A stretch of DNA of 64,000 nt from an uncultured Paracoccaceae bacterium (GTDB taxonomy: Bacteria > Pseudomonadota > Alphaproteobacteria > Rhodobacterales > Rhodobacteraceae), in contig CANLQK010000001.1 in the NCBI GenBank assembly GCA_947493255.1, forward strand, positions 372,001-436,000, written 5' to 3'. Shown here one piece after another: positions 17,116 to 26,455 of this stretch. Position 1 is the stretch's first letter. Every line of letters begins with the position of its first letter. The position numbers and the translations under genes were made by a program. A model generated the notes under the pieces. It worked only from the letters and a program-made list of their open reading frames with translations. It was not told where the DNA came from and made no database searches.

Positions 17116-20100
17116 GCACACGTTTGGCCAACGGCGGGCGGTTGATTGATCGCACCAAGCCGGTGTCGTTTATGTTTAATGGCAAAAAGATGGGCGGCTA
17201 CGCAGGCGACACATTGGCGTCCGCGTTGTTGGCGAACGATCAGATGTTGGTGGGACGGTCGTTCAAATACCATCGGCCGCGCGGGATCGTCGCATCTGGC
17301 GCTGAAGAACCCAACGGATTGGTCAATTTAGGAAAAGGCGGGCGTTTTGAACCCAACCAAAGGGTCACCACGCAAGAGTTGTACGAAGGGCTAGAGGCTG
17401 CATCGCAAAACCATTTCCCGTCGCTTGAATTCGACGTTGGTGCGGTGAACGCAAAGCTGGCCAAGTTCATGCCTGCTGGATTCTATTACAAGATGTTCAT
17501 TCACCCAAGGCCGCTGTGGAAACATGTATACGAGCCGTTCATTCGTAAAGCTGCAGGTCTTGGCAAAGCGCCGAAAGATCGTGACGCGGATGTGTACGAA
17601 CATTTCTATCACTTCGTAGACGTTTTGGTTGTTGGAGGCGGGATCACGGGCTTGTCTGCTGCGCTGGCAGCGGGGCGTGCTGGGGCGCGCGTATTGCTGG
17701 TAGAACAGACGGCGCATTGGGGTGGTCGTGGTGTCGTAGACGGGGCCCAAATCGATGGGTTGGACGCGGGTGCCTGGGTTAAAGGTGCGTTGCAAGATCT
17801 TGAAAAGATGGAAAATGTGGAGTTCGTTTCGCGCTGTATGGCCGCTGGTGTTTACGATCATGGGTACGCATTAGCGTATGAAAGGTTAACGGACCATTTA
17901 GTAGATAAATCTGGCGCGCGGCACCGCTTGTGGCGCATTCGTGCGGCGCAGATTGTGACTGCAACAGGGGCTATCGAACGCCCGCTGAGCTTTGCAGGAA
18001 ATGACGTGCCCGGTGTCATGTTGGCCAGTGCAGTGCGCGATTATGTTGTTGATTATGGTGCTTCGGTTGGCGACCGCACAGTGGTTGTGACCAACAATGA
18101 CGACGCCTACCGTACAGCGATTGCAATGAAGTCGGCGGGGTTGGATGTTCCGGCGATCATTGATGCGCGGCCCGCTGCGGGGCCATTGGCGGATGAGGCA
18201 AAGGCGCTGGGTATACGTGTGTTGTTCGGCGCCGCAGTTGCACAGGTGCAGGGTGGTAAACGAGTGACCGGTGTCGCGACATGTTCGCAAGCCGGCGAAG
18301 GCGCTATGTTGGAAGAGATCCCGTGCGAATGTGTCGCGATGTCGGGTGGTTGGTCACCTGTGGTGCATCTGTGGTCCCATTGCGGGGGGAAATTGCTGTG
18401 GGACGACGCGCAGAGCCATTTCCGGCCGGACCCTGACCGCCCGCCACTTGGCGCCGATGGGCAAGGTTTTGTGACGACGGCGGGCGCGGCGCAAGGCCAT
18501 CTGAGCACCCGAGACTGTATAGAAACCGGTCATGAAGCCGGTGCAGCGGCTGCCATCGCGGTAGGTCTATCGGGTAATTCGGGGAAACCTGCGGGCGGGG
18601 ATGCGCCTGAAGAAGCCCCAATGGAACCGGTTTGGATGATGCCGCAAGGCGCGCCATACAAGCTTCGTTCGAAGATGTGGTTGGATTACCAGAACGACGT
18701 CAAGGTTTCTGATGTGCAATTGGCTGCGCAAGAAGGGTATGAAAGTGTTGAACACACGAAACGCTATACAACTTTGGGTATGGCTACGGATCAAGGCAAG
18801 TTAAGTAATATTAATGGCTTGGCGGTTCTTTCTAATGCGTTGGGTCAGGAAATACCTGCGACGGGTACGACCACGTTCCGCCCTCCGTACACCCCGATTT
18901 CATTAGGTTCTATTGGCGGTGAGGCAAGTCGAGACCTGTTCCAGCCGTTGCGCAAAACGCCGATCCATGACTGGTCGGATGCGAACGGTGCTGAGTGGGA
19001 GCCGGTCGGGCAATGGCGCCGTGTTTACGCGTACAAACGTGGGGACGAGACCACGCAAGACGCGGTTAATCGTGAGGTTAAGAACACACGTGAGGCACTT
19101 GGGTTGTTGGATGCGTCGACCTTAGGCAAATTGATTGTGCAGGGACCGGACGCTGGGAAGTTCCTTGATATGATGTACACAAACATGATGTCGACCTTGC
19201 CCGTGGGCAAATGCCGCTATGGTTTGATGTGCAACGAACAAGGGTTCCTGATGGATGACGGTGTTGTTGCACGCATCGCTGAGGATCGGTGGTTGTGTCA
19301 TACGACCACAGGTGGCGCGGATCATATTCACGCACACATGGAAGAATGGCTACAAACCGAATGGTGGGATTGGAAGGTTTATGTTGCCAATGTCACCGAA
19401 CAATATGCGCAGGTGGCAGTGGTTGGCCCAAATGCCCGTAAAGTATTGGAAAAGCTTGGCGGCATGGATGTATCGAAGGATGCGTTGCCGTTTATGCAGT
19501 GGCGTGACGGAACCTTGGGCGGTTTCGATTGCCGTGCTTACCGCATCTCGTTCTCAGGCGAGCTTTCGTATGAAATAGCGGTACCAGCCAGCCAAGGTGC
19601 AGCGTTCTGGGAAGCCTTGATCGAGGCAGGTGGTGAGTTTGGCGTGATGCCGTACGGTACAGAAGCCTTGCACATTCTACGTGCTGAAAAAGGGTTCATC
19701 ATGATTGGTGATGAAACCGATGGCACCGTTATTCCGCAAGATCTGGGGCTAAATTGGGCCTTGTCCAAAAAGAAGGACGACTACCTTGGCAAGCGCGGTC
19801 AGGAACGGTCCAATATGGTCGACCCGGACCGGTGGAAACTGGTTGGGTTAGAAAGCACCGATGGATCGGTCATCCCCGATGGGGCCTATGCTGTGGCGGA
19901 TGGCGAAAACGCCAACGGGCAACGCAATACCCAAGGGCGCATCACATCCACCTATTTTTCTGCCAACCTTGATCGTGGGATTGCAATGGGGCTGGTCAAA
20001 GACGGGCCTAACCGGATGGGCGAGGTTATTGATTTCCCGAAAGTCGATGGGAAAGTTGTGCAGGCTAAAATCGTAAGTCCAGTTTTCTATGACCCAGACG

Positions 20101-20120
20101 GGGAGAAACAGAATGTCTGA
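17112..20120 (+). CDS. soxA: Sarcosine oxidase alpha subunit SoxA
   Basis: A 1002-residue subunit. The N-terminal 2Fe-2S-ferredoxin-like domain (GRLIDRTKPVSFMFNGKKM onward) is followed by an NAD(P)-type Rossmann domain with VLVVGGGITGLSAA at about residues 170-183 and, in the C-terminal 400 residues, a GcvT-like folate-binding domain that passes formaldehyde equivalents to THF. This domain order is diagnostic for alpha subunits of heterotetrameric sarcosine oxidase. ATG at 17112 overlaps the soxD stop. It overlaps soxG by eight bases. The product feeds the THF pool shared with DmdA and PurU. Confidence 0.94.
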   Translation: MSTRLANGGRLIDRTKPVSFMFNGKKMGGYAGDTLASALLANDQMLVGRSFKYHRPRGIVASGAEEPNGLVNLGKGGRFEPNQRVTTQELYEGLEAASQNHFPSLEFDVGAVNAKLAKFMPAGFYYKMFIHPRPLWKHVYEPFIRKAAGLGKAPKDRDADVYEHFYHFVDVLVVGGGITGLSAALAAGRAGARVLLVEQTAHWGGRGVVDGAQIDGLDAGAWVKGALQDLEKMENVEFVSRCMAAGVYDHGYALAYERLTDHLVDKSGARHRLWRIRAAQIVTATGAIERPLSFAGNDVPGVMLASAVRDYVVDYGASVGDRTVVVTNNDDAYRTAIAMKSAGLDVPAIIDARPAAGPLADEAKALGIRVLFGAAVAQVQGGKRVTGVATCSQAGEGAMLEEIPCECVAMSGGWSPVVHLWSHCGGKLLWDDAQSHFRPDPDRPPLGADGQGFVTTAGAAQGHLSTRDCIETGHEAGAAAAIAVGLSGNSGKPAGGDAPEEAPMEPVWMMPQGAPYKLRSKMWLDYQNDVKVSDVQLAAQEGYESVEHTKRYTTLGMATDQGKLSNINGLAVLSNALGQEIPATGTTTFRPPYTPISLGSIGGEASRDLFQPLRKTPIHDWSDANGAEWEPVGQWRRVYAYKRGDETTQDAVNREVKNTREALGLLDASTLGKLIVQGPDAGKFLDMMYTNMMSTLPVGKCRYGLMCNEQGFLMDDGVVARIAEDRWLCHTTTGGADHIHAHMEEWLQTEWWDWKVYVANVTEQYAQVAVVGPNARKVLEKLGGMDVSKDALPFMQWRDGTLGGFDCRAYRISFSGELSYEIAVPASQGAAFWEALIEAGGEFGVMPYGTEALHILRAEKGFIMIGDETDGTVIPQDLGLNWALSKKKDDYLGKRGQERSNMVDPDRWKLVGLESTDGSVIPDGAYAVADGENANGQRNTQGRITSTYFSANLDRGIAMGLVKDGPNRMGEVIDFPKVDGKVVQAKIVSPVFYDPDGEKQNV

Positions 20121-20646
20121 ATTGGCTAAAGTTACACGTCTTGCCCTGCGTGGGATGATAACCTTTCGGGGTGATGTGTCGTCGGCGAGGGTCAAGAAGG
20201 CCATAAAAGCGGCCACTGGTGCCGCTGTTCCGAAGGTGCGTAGCATTTCAGGCAATAGGGACGGTGGGGTCGCCTGGATGTCGCCAGACGAGTTGCTGTT
20301 GATGGTACCCTATGGAGATGTGCAAAATATCATTGCCGATTTGAGTAAGGCACTGGTGAATGATCATGTATTGATTGCTGACGTTTCTGATGCGCGGGCT
20401 GTTTTTCGGGTCGAAGGCGTTGAGGCTGCACAAGTTCTGGCGCGGGTGTGCCCTGTTGATTTGCATAAAGACAGCTTTGACATTGGCGAAATTCGACGGA
20501 CCCGCATGGCACAGGTAGCGGCTGCCTTTTGGCGGGATGAAACAGGGTTCGAAGTGATCTGTTTCCGCTCAGTCGCGGACTATGTTGAGGCATTGTTGCA
20601 AAGGGCTGCGCAGGCGACGCCAGTGGGGGCACTTGGGGGCAGGTAA
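20113..20646 (+). CDS. soxG: Sarcosine oxidase gamma subunit SoxG
   Basis: A 177-residue fourth subunit of heterotetrameric sarcosine oxidase, structurally related to GcvT/YgfZ domains. Family-type text includes VTRLALRGMITFRGD, AWMSPDELLLMVPYGD, DVSDARAVFRVEG and the C-terminal FEVICFRSVADYVEALL. ATG at 20113 lies inside the soxA end with GGGAGAAA upstream. This is the last gene of the operon; the following glycosyltransferase begins about 100 bases later and is not functionally linked. Confidence 0.92.
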   Translation: MSELAKVTRLALRGMITFRGDVSSARVKKAIKAATGAAVPKVRSISGNRDGGVAWMSPDELLLMVPYGDVQNIIADLSKALVNDHVLIADVSDARAVFRVEGVEAAQVLARVCPVDLHKDSFDIGEIRRTRMAQVAAAFWRDETGFEVICFRSVADYVEALLQRAAQATPVGALGGR

Positions 20647-20745
20647 TCGCCTGTCGCAGCCATGTGACACCGGTAGCATGTTCGCCAAGATATGATGGTT
20701 TATGCGACGTGCTGTTGTATGAATGGTCCAAACACGAGGGCTGGC

Positions 20746-21792
20746 ATGCGTATCACATCAATCACTCCAATGAAAAACGAAGCCCCATTCATTCTAGAAT
20801 GGGTTGCCTACCACCGTTTGATTGGGGTGAACGATATTCTGGTCTTTTCGAATGACTGTACGGATGGCACGGACCTGATGTTGGAACGGTTGGACGAAAT
20901 GGGCTTGCTGCGCCATTACCCGAACCCTTGTATGGCGATGCAGAAACCAAAGCCTCATTTGCAAGTGATCCGATACATAAACTCGTCTGAACGATTGCGC
21001 CGGTCCGATTGGGTTGTCAGCCTAGATGTGGATGAATTCATCCGCGTGAATGCAGGAAAGGGCCATTTGCACGACCTGTTTAACGCTGTCCAGGACGCAA
21101 ATATGATCTGCATGAACCAGTTGAATTTCGGGCATGGCGGTGTTGAAACCTTTGAGGACGAATTGCTGATGCAGCAATTCGAATACTGCTGGGATTATTC
21201 CAGCCCGTATCACCGTCGTATCAATCGCCGTGGCGTTAAAACCATAACCCACGCGTCAGCCAATGCGCGTGCTTGGCACAACCATTCGCCTGTATTTAGC
21301 CGTGAACATGCAGGTAAGGTGCACTGTGTGAATGGCAACGGAACCCAGCTCAATGATGAAAATTTCCTGAAAGATATCAAAAGCCTACAGGCGCCGAAGT
21401 ATGGGTTCGATCTGGTTCAGCTTAACCATTATGCCCTGCGCGCACGCGACACGTTCTTACTCAAGGTACATCGTGGGAATGCGAACCATGCCAATGAAGA
21501 TAAAAGCGCTGATGAGATGTTATCCGACCAAATGGCGTATTGGCGACGCTACGACAACAACCACCAATATGACACGCGGATTTCTCCGATGGTGGCAGAT
21601 GTGGCTGCGGCGCGCGATGAGTTGCTAAAGGACCCTGAGCTGCGCCAGTTGCATGAAACAGCTGTCTCGATTGCACAAGACCGTATTGCGGAAATGAAAA
21701 CAGACAAATCGATGCAAAACCTGCTCAGCAAGATCCAAGCATTTATCGAACGCAATCCAGTTGGTGTACGCCCGGAACCGAAAAAGCCCTGA
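20746..21792 (+). CDS. Glycosyltransferase family 2-like protein (Glyco_tranf_2_4 type)
   Basis: A 348-residue cytosolic glycosyltransferase-like protein. Near the N-terminus is TPMKNEAPFILEWVAYHRLIG, then ILVFSNDCTDGTDLML and the metal-binding acidic motif SLDVDEFIRV, the layout of the Glyco_tranf_2_4 subfamily. ATG at 20746 has GAGGG upstream and gives the same N-terminus as its two relatives on the minus strand (22586 and 23623). It converges with the sulfotransferase. All three glycosyltransferases probably act on one cell-surface or exopolysaccharide pathway. Acceptor and sugar are unknown. Confidence 0.82.
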   Translation: MRITSITPMKNEAPFILEWVAYHRLIGVNDILVFSNDCTDGTDLMLERLDEMGLLRHYPNPCMAMQKPKPHLQVIRYINSSERLRRSDWVVSLDVDEFIRVNAGKGHLHDLFNAVQDANMICMNQLNFGHGGVETFEDELLMQQFEYCWDYSSPYHRRINRRGVKTITHASANARAWHNHSPVFSREHAGKVHCVNGNGTQLNDENFLKDIKSLQAPKYGFDLVQLNHYALRARDTFLLKVHRGNANHANEDKSADEMLSDQMAYWRRYDNNHQYDTRISPMVADVAAARDELLKDPELRQLHETAVSIAQDRIAEMKTDKSMQNLLSKIQAFIERNPVGVRPEPKKP

Positions 21793-21794
21793 TG

Positions 21795-22589
21795 TTAATC
21801 CGTTGTGTTGCCATCACAGGCTGACACCCAAGATGTGTCTTCCTCATAGCCCAACGTAATCAAGTCTTTGCCGAAGGTGTCGCAATATTCGCGTGCAATT
21901 TCAGGCGGTAATCCATCGCGCCATTGTGCTGTGCGGCCGGATTTGATGTGGGATTTAACGTTCCCCTTCATGTTATCGGCTTCTTTCAATCCACCAAAAA
22001 TGGAATGGGTCCAATAAAATTCCAGAAGACGTTCTTTGTCGAAGCCTTGCACGTCCATCGTCTCAATAGACTGCCGGAATAGGCTGGCATCCGTATCGTT
22101 GATGAGGTCTTCGTATTTTACGTCTACGACGTTGCGGTGGCCGTAGGGCCACCCCAGCATTTCTTCCATGGATGACTTATGTTTGTTGTGCATTTCAAAC
22201 CGCAATTGGGCGGTGCGCGTTTCCTCAGTATTGATTTTTTCTTGATACGACAGCCCTCCAAACTCGCGGCGCGGACGCGCCAACCATTTTTCGTTGCCGG
22301 TTTTTGCGGTCAGGTGATAGCGCGCGCCCGAAATCAGAACGTCCCTCGGATCGCGGATCATATGAAAGGCGCGTACATCGTCGCGGTCCAATAGGTCGCG
22401 CGGAAAGGTCGATGACCAGTTGACCAACAGGGCAGGTCCCGTCTCTGGTAGTTCGTCCTGTGAGAATTTACCTCCAACACGAATGATAGGAATGCCTTCC
22501 GAAGACGCGAATTTATGAAATGTGCGTCGCATCCAGACCGTACCGGTCTTGTGATGGGTGCCAACACACAGAAAACGTGCCGCTGTCAT
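21795..22589 (-). CDS. Sulfotransferase-domain protein
   Basis: A 264-residue PAPS-dependent sulfotransferase. The 5'-phosphosulfate loop is FLCVGTHHKTGTVWMRRTF (6-24) and the 3'-phosphate signature is in FHMIRDPRDVLISGARYH, where the Arg and Ser residues bind PAPS. VKYEDLIND and WRDGLPPEIAREYCDTFG match the C-terminal part of the Sulfotransfer_1 domain. The start overlaps the upstream glycosyltransferase stop by four bases, so the pair is translationally coupled and sulfation of a sugar chain or glycolipid is the natural guess. PAPS supply would come from sulfate activation, while the visible cysH is of the APS type. Confidence 0.85.
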   Translation of the reverse strand: MTAARFLCVGTHHKTGTVWMRRTFHKFASSEGIPIIRVGGKFSQDELPETGPALLVNWSSTFPRDLLDRDDVRAFHMIRDPRDVLISGARYHLTAKTGNEKWLARPRREFGGLSYQEKINTEETRTAQLRFEMHNKHKSSMEEMLGWPYGHRNVVDVKYEDLINDTDASLFRQSIETMDVQGFDKERLLEFYWTHSIFGGLKEADNMKGNVKSHIKSGRTAQWRDGLPPEIAREYCDTFGKDLITLGYEEDTSWVSACDGNTTD

Positions 22590-23626
22590 TTTTTTTTGTC
22601 GTCTTTCTTTGTGTCTTTTTTCATTTTCTCGAACAGGCCAGTGTCGATAAATGTGCGGAATTCAGGGACTTCTAGCTGATAATCCAGGGCGCGTTGCGAA
22701 CATTCAGCGCAGCCGCGGGCGAGGGCGGCCAGATCACTGTCTTCCAACCAAGCATCCATTTGGGCGCGCAAACCGTCTGTTGGAATCGTCGTGTCCTCGA
22801 TGGTGTTGATGTCGTACTTGTCCCAATACTCCATATCGATGCGATCTTTGTTTTTGGAGTTTGCGGTGCCACGCAGACGTTTCAACAAGAAATCCTCACG
22901 CGACTTAATTGCGTAATGGTTAACCTGTGCAAATTCGTCCGTGACGTTGTCTTTGCTGCCCCGCCATCCTTTGGTCAGGTATTGATCTCCCATGGGCTTG
23001 CCAGCGGCATTTGTCCATTTCAGCATACCGGGCGTTATTACGGTCTCTTTTTTGAATTTCGGGCGGTGAACACCAAAGAAATCGAATTTATCTGGGCGGA
23101 ACAGTGTCTTAAAGCCCCAAACTAAACCGTTTTCTGGTTTATCAAACGATGACCCACGGGTGAAGCGTTCCGTCACCAGCTCGCCCTTGAATGGATCAAT
23201 CGACATTTTTGATTGGCCTTGCGACCCCATCAGCCGCCAGTTAATCGAAATGGCATCTGGTGTGCCACAGGCATGGATAAGCGCGTCGATCGTGCGCTCA
23301 CCCACATGGATGTTCAGAAATTCGTCCGCATCGACAATCAAGACCCAGTCAGCGGCTTTTACCCAGTCCAACCGGTTTGCACGACTATAGGCAGACCGTT
23401 GCGGATCCATCCGCGGACCCTGCGGGTTATCGAAATGTTTGACGACACCCATCTGGTCTAAGCGGTTCAACATCAAATTGGTCCCGTCGGTGCAATCATT
23501 TGAAAAGATGCAAAAGTCGGTGATGCCAATGGATTTATGATAGGCCAACCATTCCAACAGGTAGGGGCCTTCGTTTTTCATCGTCGTGACAAGAACCTTA
23601 CGGCCTGCGTTGGGTGCTGCGGTCAT
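22586..23626 (-). CDS. Glycosyltransferase family 2-like protein, second paralogue
   Basis: A 346-residue relative of the gene at 20746: VTTMKNEGPYLLEWLAYHKSIG, CIFSNDCTDGTNLMLNRLDQMG and the acidic VLIVDADEFLNIHVGERTID motif are shared. The C-terminus is lysine-rich (MKKDTKKDDKKK), a short version of the tail seen in the next paralogue. Both its start and stop overlap neighbours by four bases, placing it in the middle of a tightly coupled three-gene minus-strand operon with the 612-residue paralogue and the sulfotransferase. The donor sugar is not predictable. Confidence 0.82.
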   Translation of the reverse strand: MTAAPNAGRKVLVTTMKNEGPYLLEWLAYHKSIGITDFCIFSNDCTDGTNLMLNRLDQMGVVKHFDNPQGPRMDPQRSAYSRANRLDWVKAADWVLIVDADEFLNIHVGERTIDALIHACGTPDAISINWRLMGSQGQSKMSIDPFKGELVTERFTRGSSFDKPENGLVWGFKTLFRPDKFDFFGVHRPKFKKETVITPGMLKWTNAAGKPMGDQYLTKGWRGSKDNVTDEFAQVNHYAIKSREDFLLKRLRGTANSKNKDRIDMEYWDKYDINTIEDTTIPTDGLRAQMDAWLEDSDLAALARGCAECSQRALDYQLEVPEFRTFIDTGLFEKMKKDTKKDDKKK

Positions 23627-25461
23627 TTCTTTGTTGCTTTCTTTGTGGCCGCAGAGGCTGATTTTGCCTTCGAGGTTTTGGGTTTAGCCGTTGTTTTACT
23701 TGCCGTTTTCGGTGCGATTTTTTTGGCCGTTGACGGCTTAGGGGCGGCCTTCTTAGTTGTCGGCTTCTTTGTTGCGGCCTTTTTTGTCGTGGTTTTTGGT
23801 GCCGCTTTTGTCGCCGCAGCTTTTTTCGGTGTAGCTTTTTTCGGTGTAGCTTTCTTAGTGGCTGTCTTTGTCACCGCCTTTTTGGGCGCGGGCTTTTTGG
23901 CTGCCGTCTTCTTTGCTACGACGTTGTCTGGCACTGGCACTGTGTCGTCAGGGCTTTCGATCGTGCTCGACGCTTCCAACGTTGTGCTTTGCACGATCGT
24001 TTCCATGCTTGGGGCTGGTTCGCGCAAATCGACAACCGCTTTAGGGGAAGCCTTTTCTTGCGATTTCAGAACCTTTCTTGCGTTTTCAGCTTTTGCCAAA
24101 AGCTTCGCCGCGCTCGCATCGTTTGGGTCTGCGGCTTGTGCTGCAAGGGCAATTTTTTGGGTGCGTTCGTTCATCAATGGCACGCCAAGACCGGCTGCCG
24201 CTTCCGTATTCAGGAATGGATTGTCTAGCGTGCTTCCCTTACTTTCCTTGCCCTTCAACTGGTGCGCGTCGAGCTTTTCTGCCGCATTTTCACCAGCCGC
24301 AGCCAGCAATGCTTGACGGGTTTCACCCTTTTTGGCGGTTTGCGTCTGGCTGATCATCTTGGCGATCTTTTTGTCAGGGACGCCAGCGGCCTGTAGGTCT
24401 TTGACCTTTTGCTGCCATTCTTTTGGAAGGTGCTGAACGAACAGGACCTCATCCAGCTTATCAAGCGGCACTTCGCCAGCCTCTTTTAGGTCTTTGACCC
24501 ACTGTTCGTATTCGCCGGAAGATCGCAGCATTTCCACGCGTTTAGCATGGAATTCCAAAGCTTTGTCTTGCAGTTCTCGCATAATCGGATCTGAAAGAAT
24601 TTGCGCCATTTTCTTCTTCACACCCTTTGCGTGGCGTGTGGCGTTCATATGTTCTTCTTCGTTGCGATCGAACAAAGCAAAGTAGGCCGCGTTGTACTTG
24701 TCTTCCTTGTTGTTCACGTTCCCGCGGACACGGCGCAGCAAGTAAGCCTCATAAGATTTAACAGCGTAGTGGTTAAGCTCCACCCATTTGTAACCAAGTG
24801 TTGGTTTTGTTGACCGCCAACCGGACAACGAGAACTCGTCCGGCATTGGTTTTCCAGATCCGTTTAACCAAAGTTGATCGAACAAAAGTTTAGCGTTTGC
24901 AGGCTCTTGCTTGGCCTTCTTGATGTGTGGTCGGTGGATTCCAAGTTTGATGTCGCGGTAGGGCTTGAACATCGTTTTCACGCCCCAGCCCTTCTTGAAC
25001 ATGTCTGGGGCGGCATGGGTGTAGTTTTCTGTCACAAGGCCTGGGTTCCAGTCGGTCACACCGCTGGACCCGAAGAACCGCCATGTAATGGCGATTGCAT
25101 TTGCCTCGGGGTCCATTTTTTCAATGAGGTTGTGGACCCGACCACGGCCCACTTTGACGGACAAGAATTCGTCGGCATCCATGGTCAGGATCCATTCACT
25201 GTCCATGACTTCTGGATTTTTGGTTGCTAACATCAACGCATTTGGTTGTGGTTTTTTGCCCTCGGGAACGTCGTTTCGGAAATGTTTCACCCAGCCCATT
25301 TCTTCGAGACGGATCAACATCTCGTCCGTGCCGTCGCCACAGTTGTTGGTGTAAACGCAGATATTATCGAAACCGATGTGCTTATGGTAGGCGACCCATT
25401 CAACAAGCGAATGGCCTTCATCTTTCATCATCGACAGAATTGTGAATTGGTTCTTGGCCAT
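23623..25461 (-). CDS. Glycosyltransferase family 2-like protein with histone-H1-like Lys/Ala/Pro tail
   Basis: A 612-residue protein heading the operon. Residues 1-300 are the same glycosyltransferase domain as in its neighbours (SMMKDEGHSLVEWVAYHKHIG, CVYTNNCGDGTDEML, LTMDADEFLSVKVGRGRV). A helical middle region follows. Residues 517-612 are a low-complexity tail of KKA, KKP and TPKK units with about 34 Lys in 96 residues, resembling histone H1 C-terminal domains or bacterial KKA-repeat proteins. The tail is in frame, has normal codon use and is unlikely to be an artefact. It could bind DNA, anionic polysaccharide or membrane phospholipid. The combination is unusual. Confidence 0.8.
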   Translation of the reverse strand: MAKNQFTILSMMKDEGHSLVEWVAYHKHIGFDNICVYTNNCGDGTDEMLIRLEEMGWVKHFRNDVPEGKKPQPNALMLATKNPEVMDSEWILTMDADEFLSVKVGRGRVHNLIEKMDPEANAIAITWRFFGSSGVTDWNPGLVTENYTHAAPDMFKKGWGVKTMFKPYRDIKLGIHRPHIKKAKQEPANAKLLFDQLWLNGSGKPMPDEFSLSGWRSTKPTLGYKWVELNHYAVKSYEAYLLRRVRGNVNNKEDKYNAAYFALFDRNEEEHMNATRHAKGVKKKMAQILSDPIMRELQDKALEFHAKRVEMLRSSGEYEQWVKDLKEAGEVPLDKLDEVLFVQHLPKEWQQKVKDLQAAGVPDKKIAKMISQTQTAKKGETRQALLAAAGENAAEKLDAHQLKGKESKGSTLDNPFLNTEAAAGLGVPLMNERTQKIALAAQAADPNDASAAKLLAKAENARKVLKSQEKASPKAVVDLREPAPSMETIVQSTTLEASSTIESPDDTVPVPDNVVAKKTAAKKPAPKKAVTKTATKKATPKKATPKKAAATKAAPKTTTKKAATKKPTTKKAAPKPSTAKKIAPKTASKTTAKPKTSKAKSASAATKKATKK

Positions 25462-25707
25462 TAGTTGTGGCCCTGCATATCTAATGTCACGATAATTCCC
25501 TGCTCATGCTTGCGGACGCGTAAGGTTGGTGCGCCTTGCCGGTTCGTCCGGATTTGGCCCCAGCATAGCGACATGGCTTTTCAAGTCTACTGTTGCGGAC
25601 GGGGAAACAATGCCGATTCCTTGCATTTTGGTGGAAACGACCTTGACCTGAGCGTTCTAAGGGCTTTGTTACGCATCAGAGATTAAAATTCACAAAAGAG
25701 GTGCCCC

Positions 25708-26307
25708 ATGTCTTTCAACCTTCCAGATCTTCCTTATGCCCACGATGCCCTTGCTGCAAAAGGCATGTCCGCTGAAACGCTAGAATACCACCACGACCTG
25801 CACCACAACGCGTATGTCGTAAACGGCAACAAAGCAATTGAAGGCACAGAATGGGCCGGCAAATCCCTCGAAGAGATCATCAAAGGTACATATGATGCAT
25901 CTTCCGTCGCGCAGAACGGCATCTTCAACAACATCTCACAGCTTTGGAACCACAACCAGTTTTGGGAAATGATGTCTGGCGACGACAGTAAAATGCCATC
26001 CGAGCTCGAAGCCGCTTTGGTTGAAAATTTCGGTTCTGTCGACAAATTCAAAGACGAATTTTCTGCAGCAGGTGCGGGCCAGTTCGGTTCAGGTTGGGCT
26101 TGGCTTGTGAAAAACGCTGACGGGTCTTTGGCCGTTACAAAGACAGAAAACGGCGTGAACCCGCTTTGCTTTAACCAAACAGCGCTGCTGGGTTGTGATG
26201 TTTGGGAGCATTCCTACTACATCGATTTCCGTAACAAGCGTCCAGTTTACCTGACAAACTTCCTGGACAACCTTGTGAACTGGGAAAACGTCGCATCCCG
26301 CATGTGA
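25708..26307 (+). CDS. sodB: Iron superoxide dismutase SodB
   Basis: A 199-residue Fe/Mn-family superoxide dismutase. The metal ligands are His28 (LEYHHDLHHNAYV), His82 (QLWNHNQFWEMM), Asp164 and His168 (GCDVWEHSYYIDF). Gln78 in QLWNH and the overall pattern favour the iron enzyme over the manganese type. The ATG has AGAGGTG upstream. A strong intrinsic terminator follows at 26332, and the 245 bases before it belong to no gene, so this is a single-gene transcript. No signal peptide, so it is cytosolic. Confidence 0.95.
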   Translation: MSFNLPDLPYAHDALAAKGMSAETLEYHHDLHHNAYVVNGNKAIEGTEWAGKSLEEIIKGTYDASSVAQNGIFNNISQLWNHNQFWEMMSGDDSKMPSELEAALVENFGSVDKFKDEFSAAGAGQFGSGWAWLVKNADGSLAVTKTENGVNPLCFNQTALLGCDVWEHSYYIDFRNKRPVYLTNFLDNLVNWENVASRM

Positions 26308-26331
26308 TGAGTTGCCTAACCGGTATAGCAA

Positions 26332-26363
26332 GGCCCGCCATTTTGGCGGGCCTTCTTTGTTTT
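26332..26363 (+). terminator. Intrinsic terminator after sodB
   Basis: GGCCCGCCA (26332-26340) and TGGCGGGCC (26344-26352) form a perfect 9-bp GC-rich stem with a three-base loop, followed by the T-rich TTCTTTGTTTT. It lies about 25 bases after the sodB stop. Confidence 0.88.
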
Positions 26364-26455
26364 AGTAGGGTTATGTGAGCGGTACGATTTTCTGTATTTC
26401 CCCGTGGCCTCTTAGGCTAGGTTCGACAGAGCCGACCAATCAGAAAGTGCCAAGA

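Noticed and set aside
23537-24316. Plus-strand hydrophobic frame opposite the lysine-rich tail
   Set aside because: It is the complement of Lys/Ala codons (AAG to CTT, and so on), which gives false Phe/Leu/Val-rich membrane-like sequence; the minus-strand gene carries homology and coupling.
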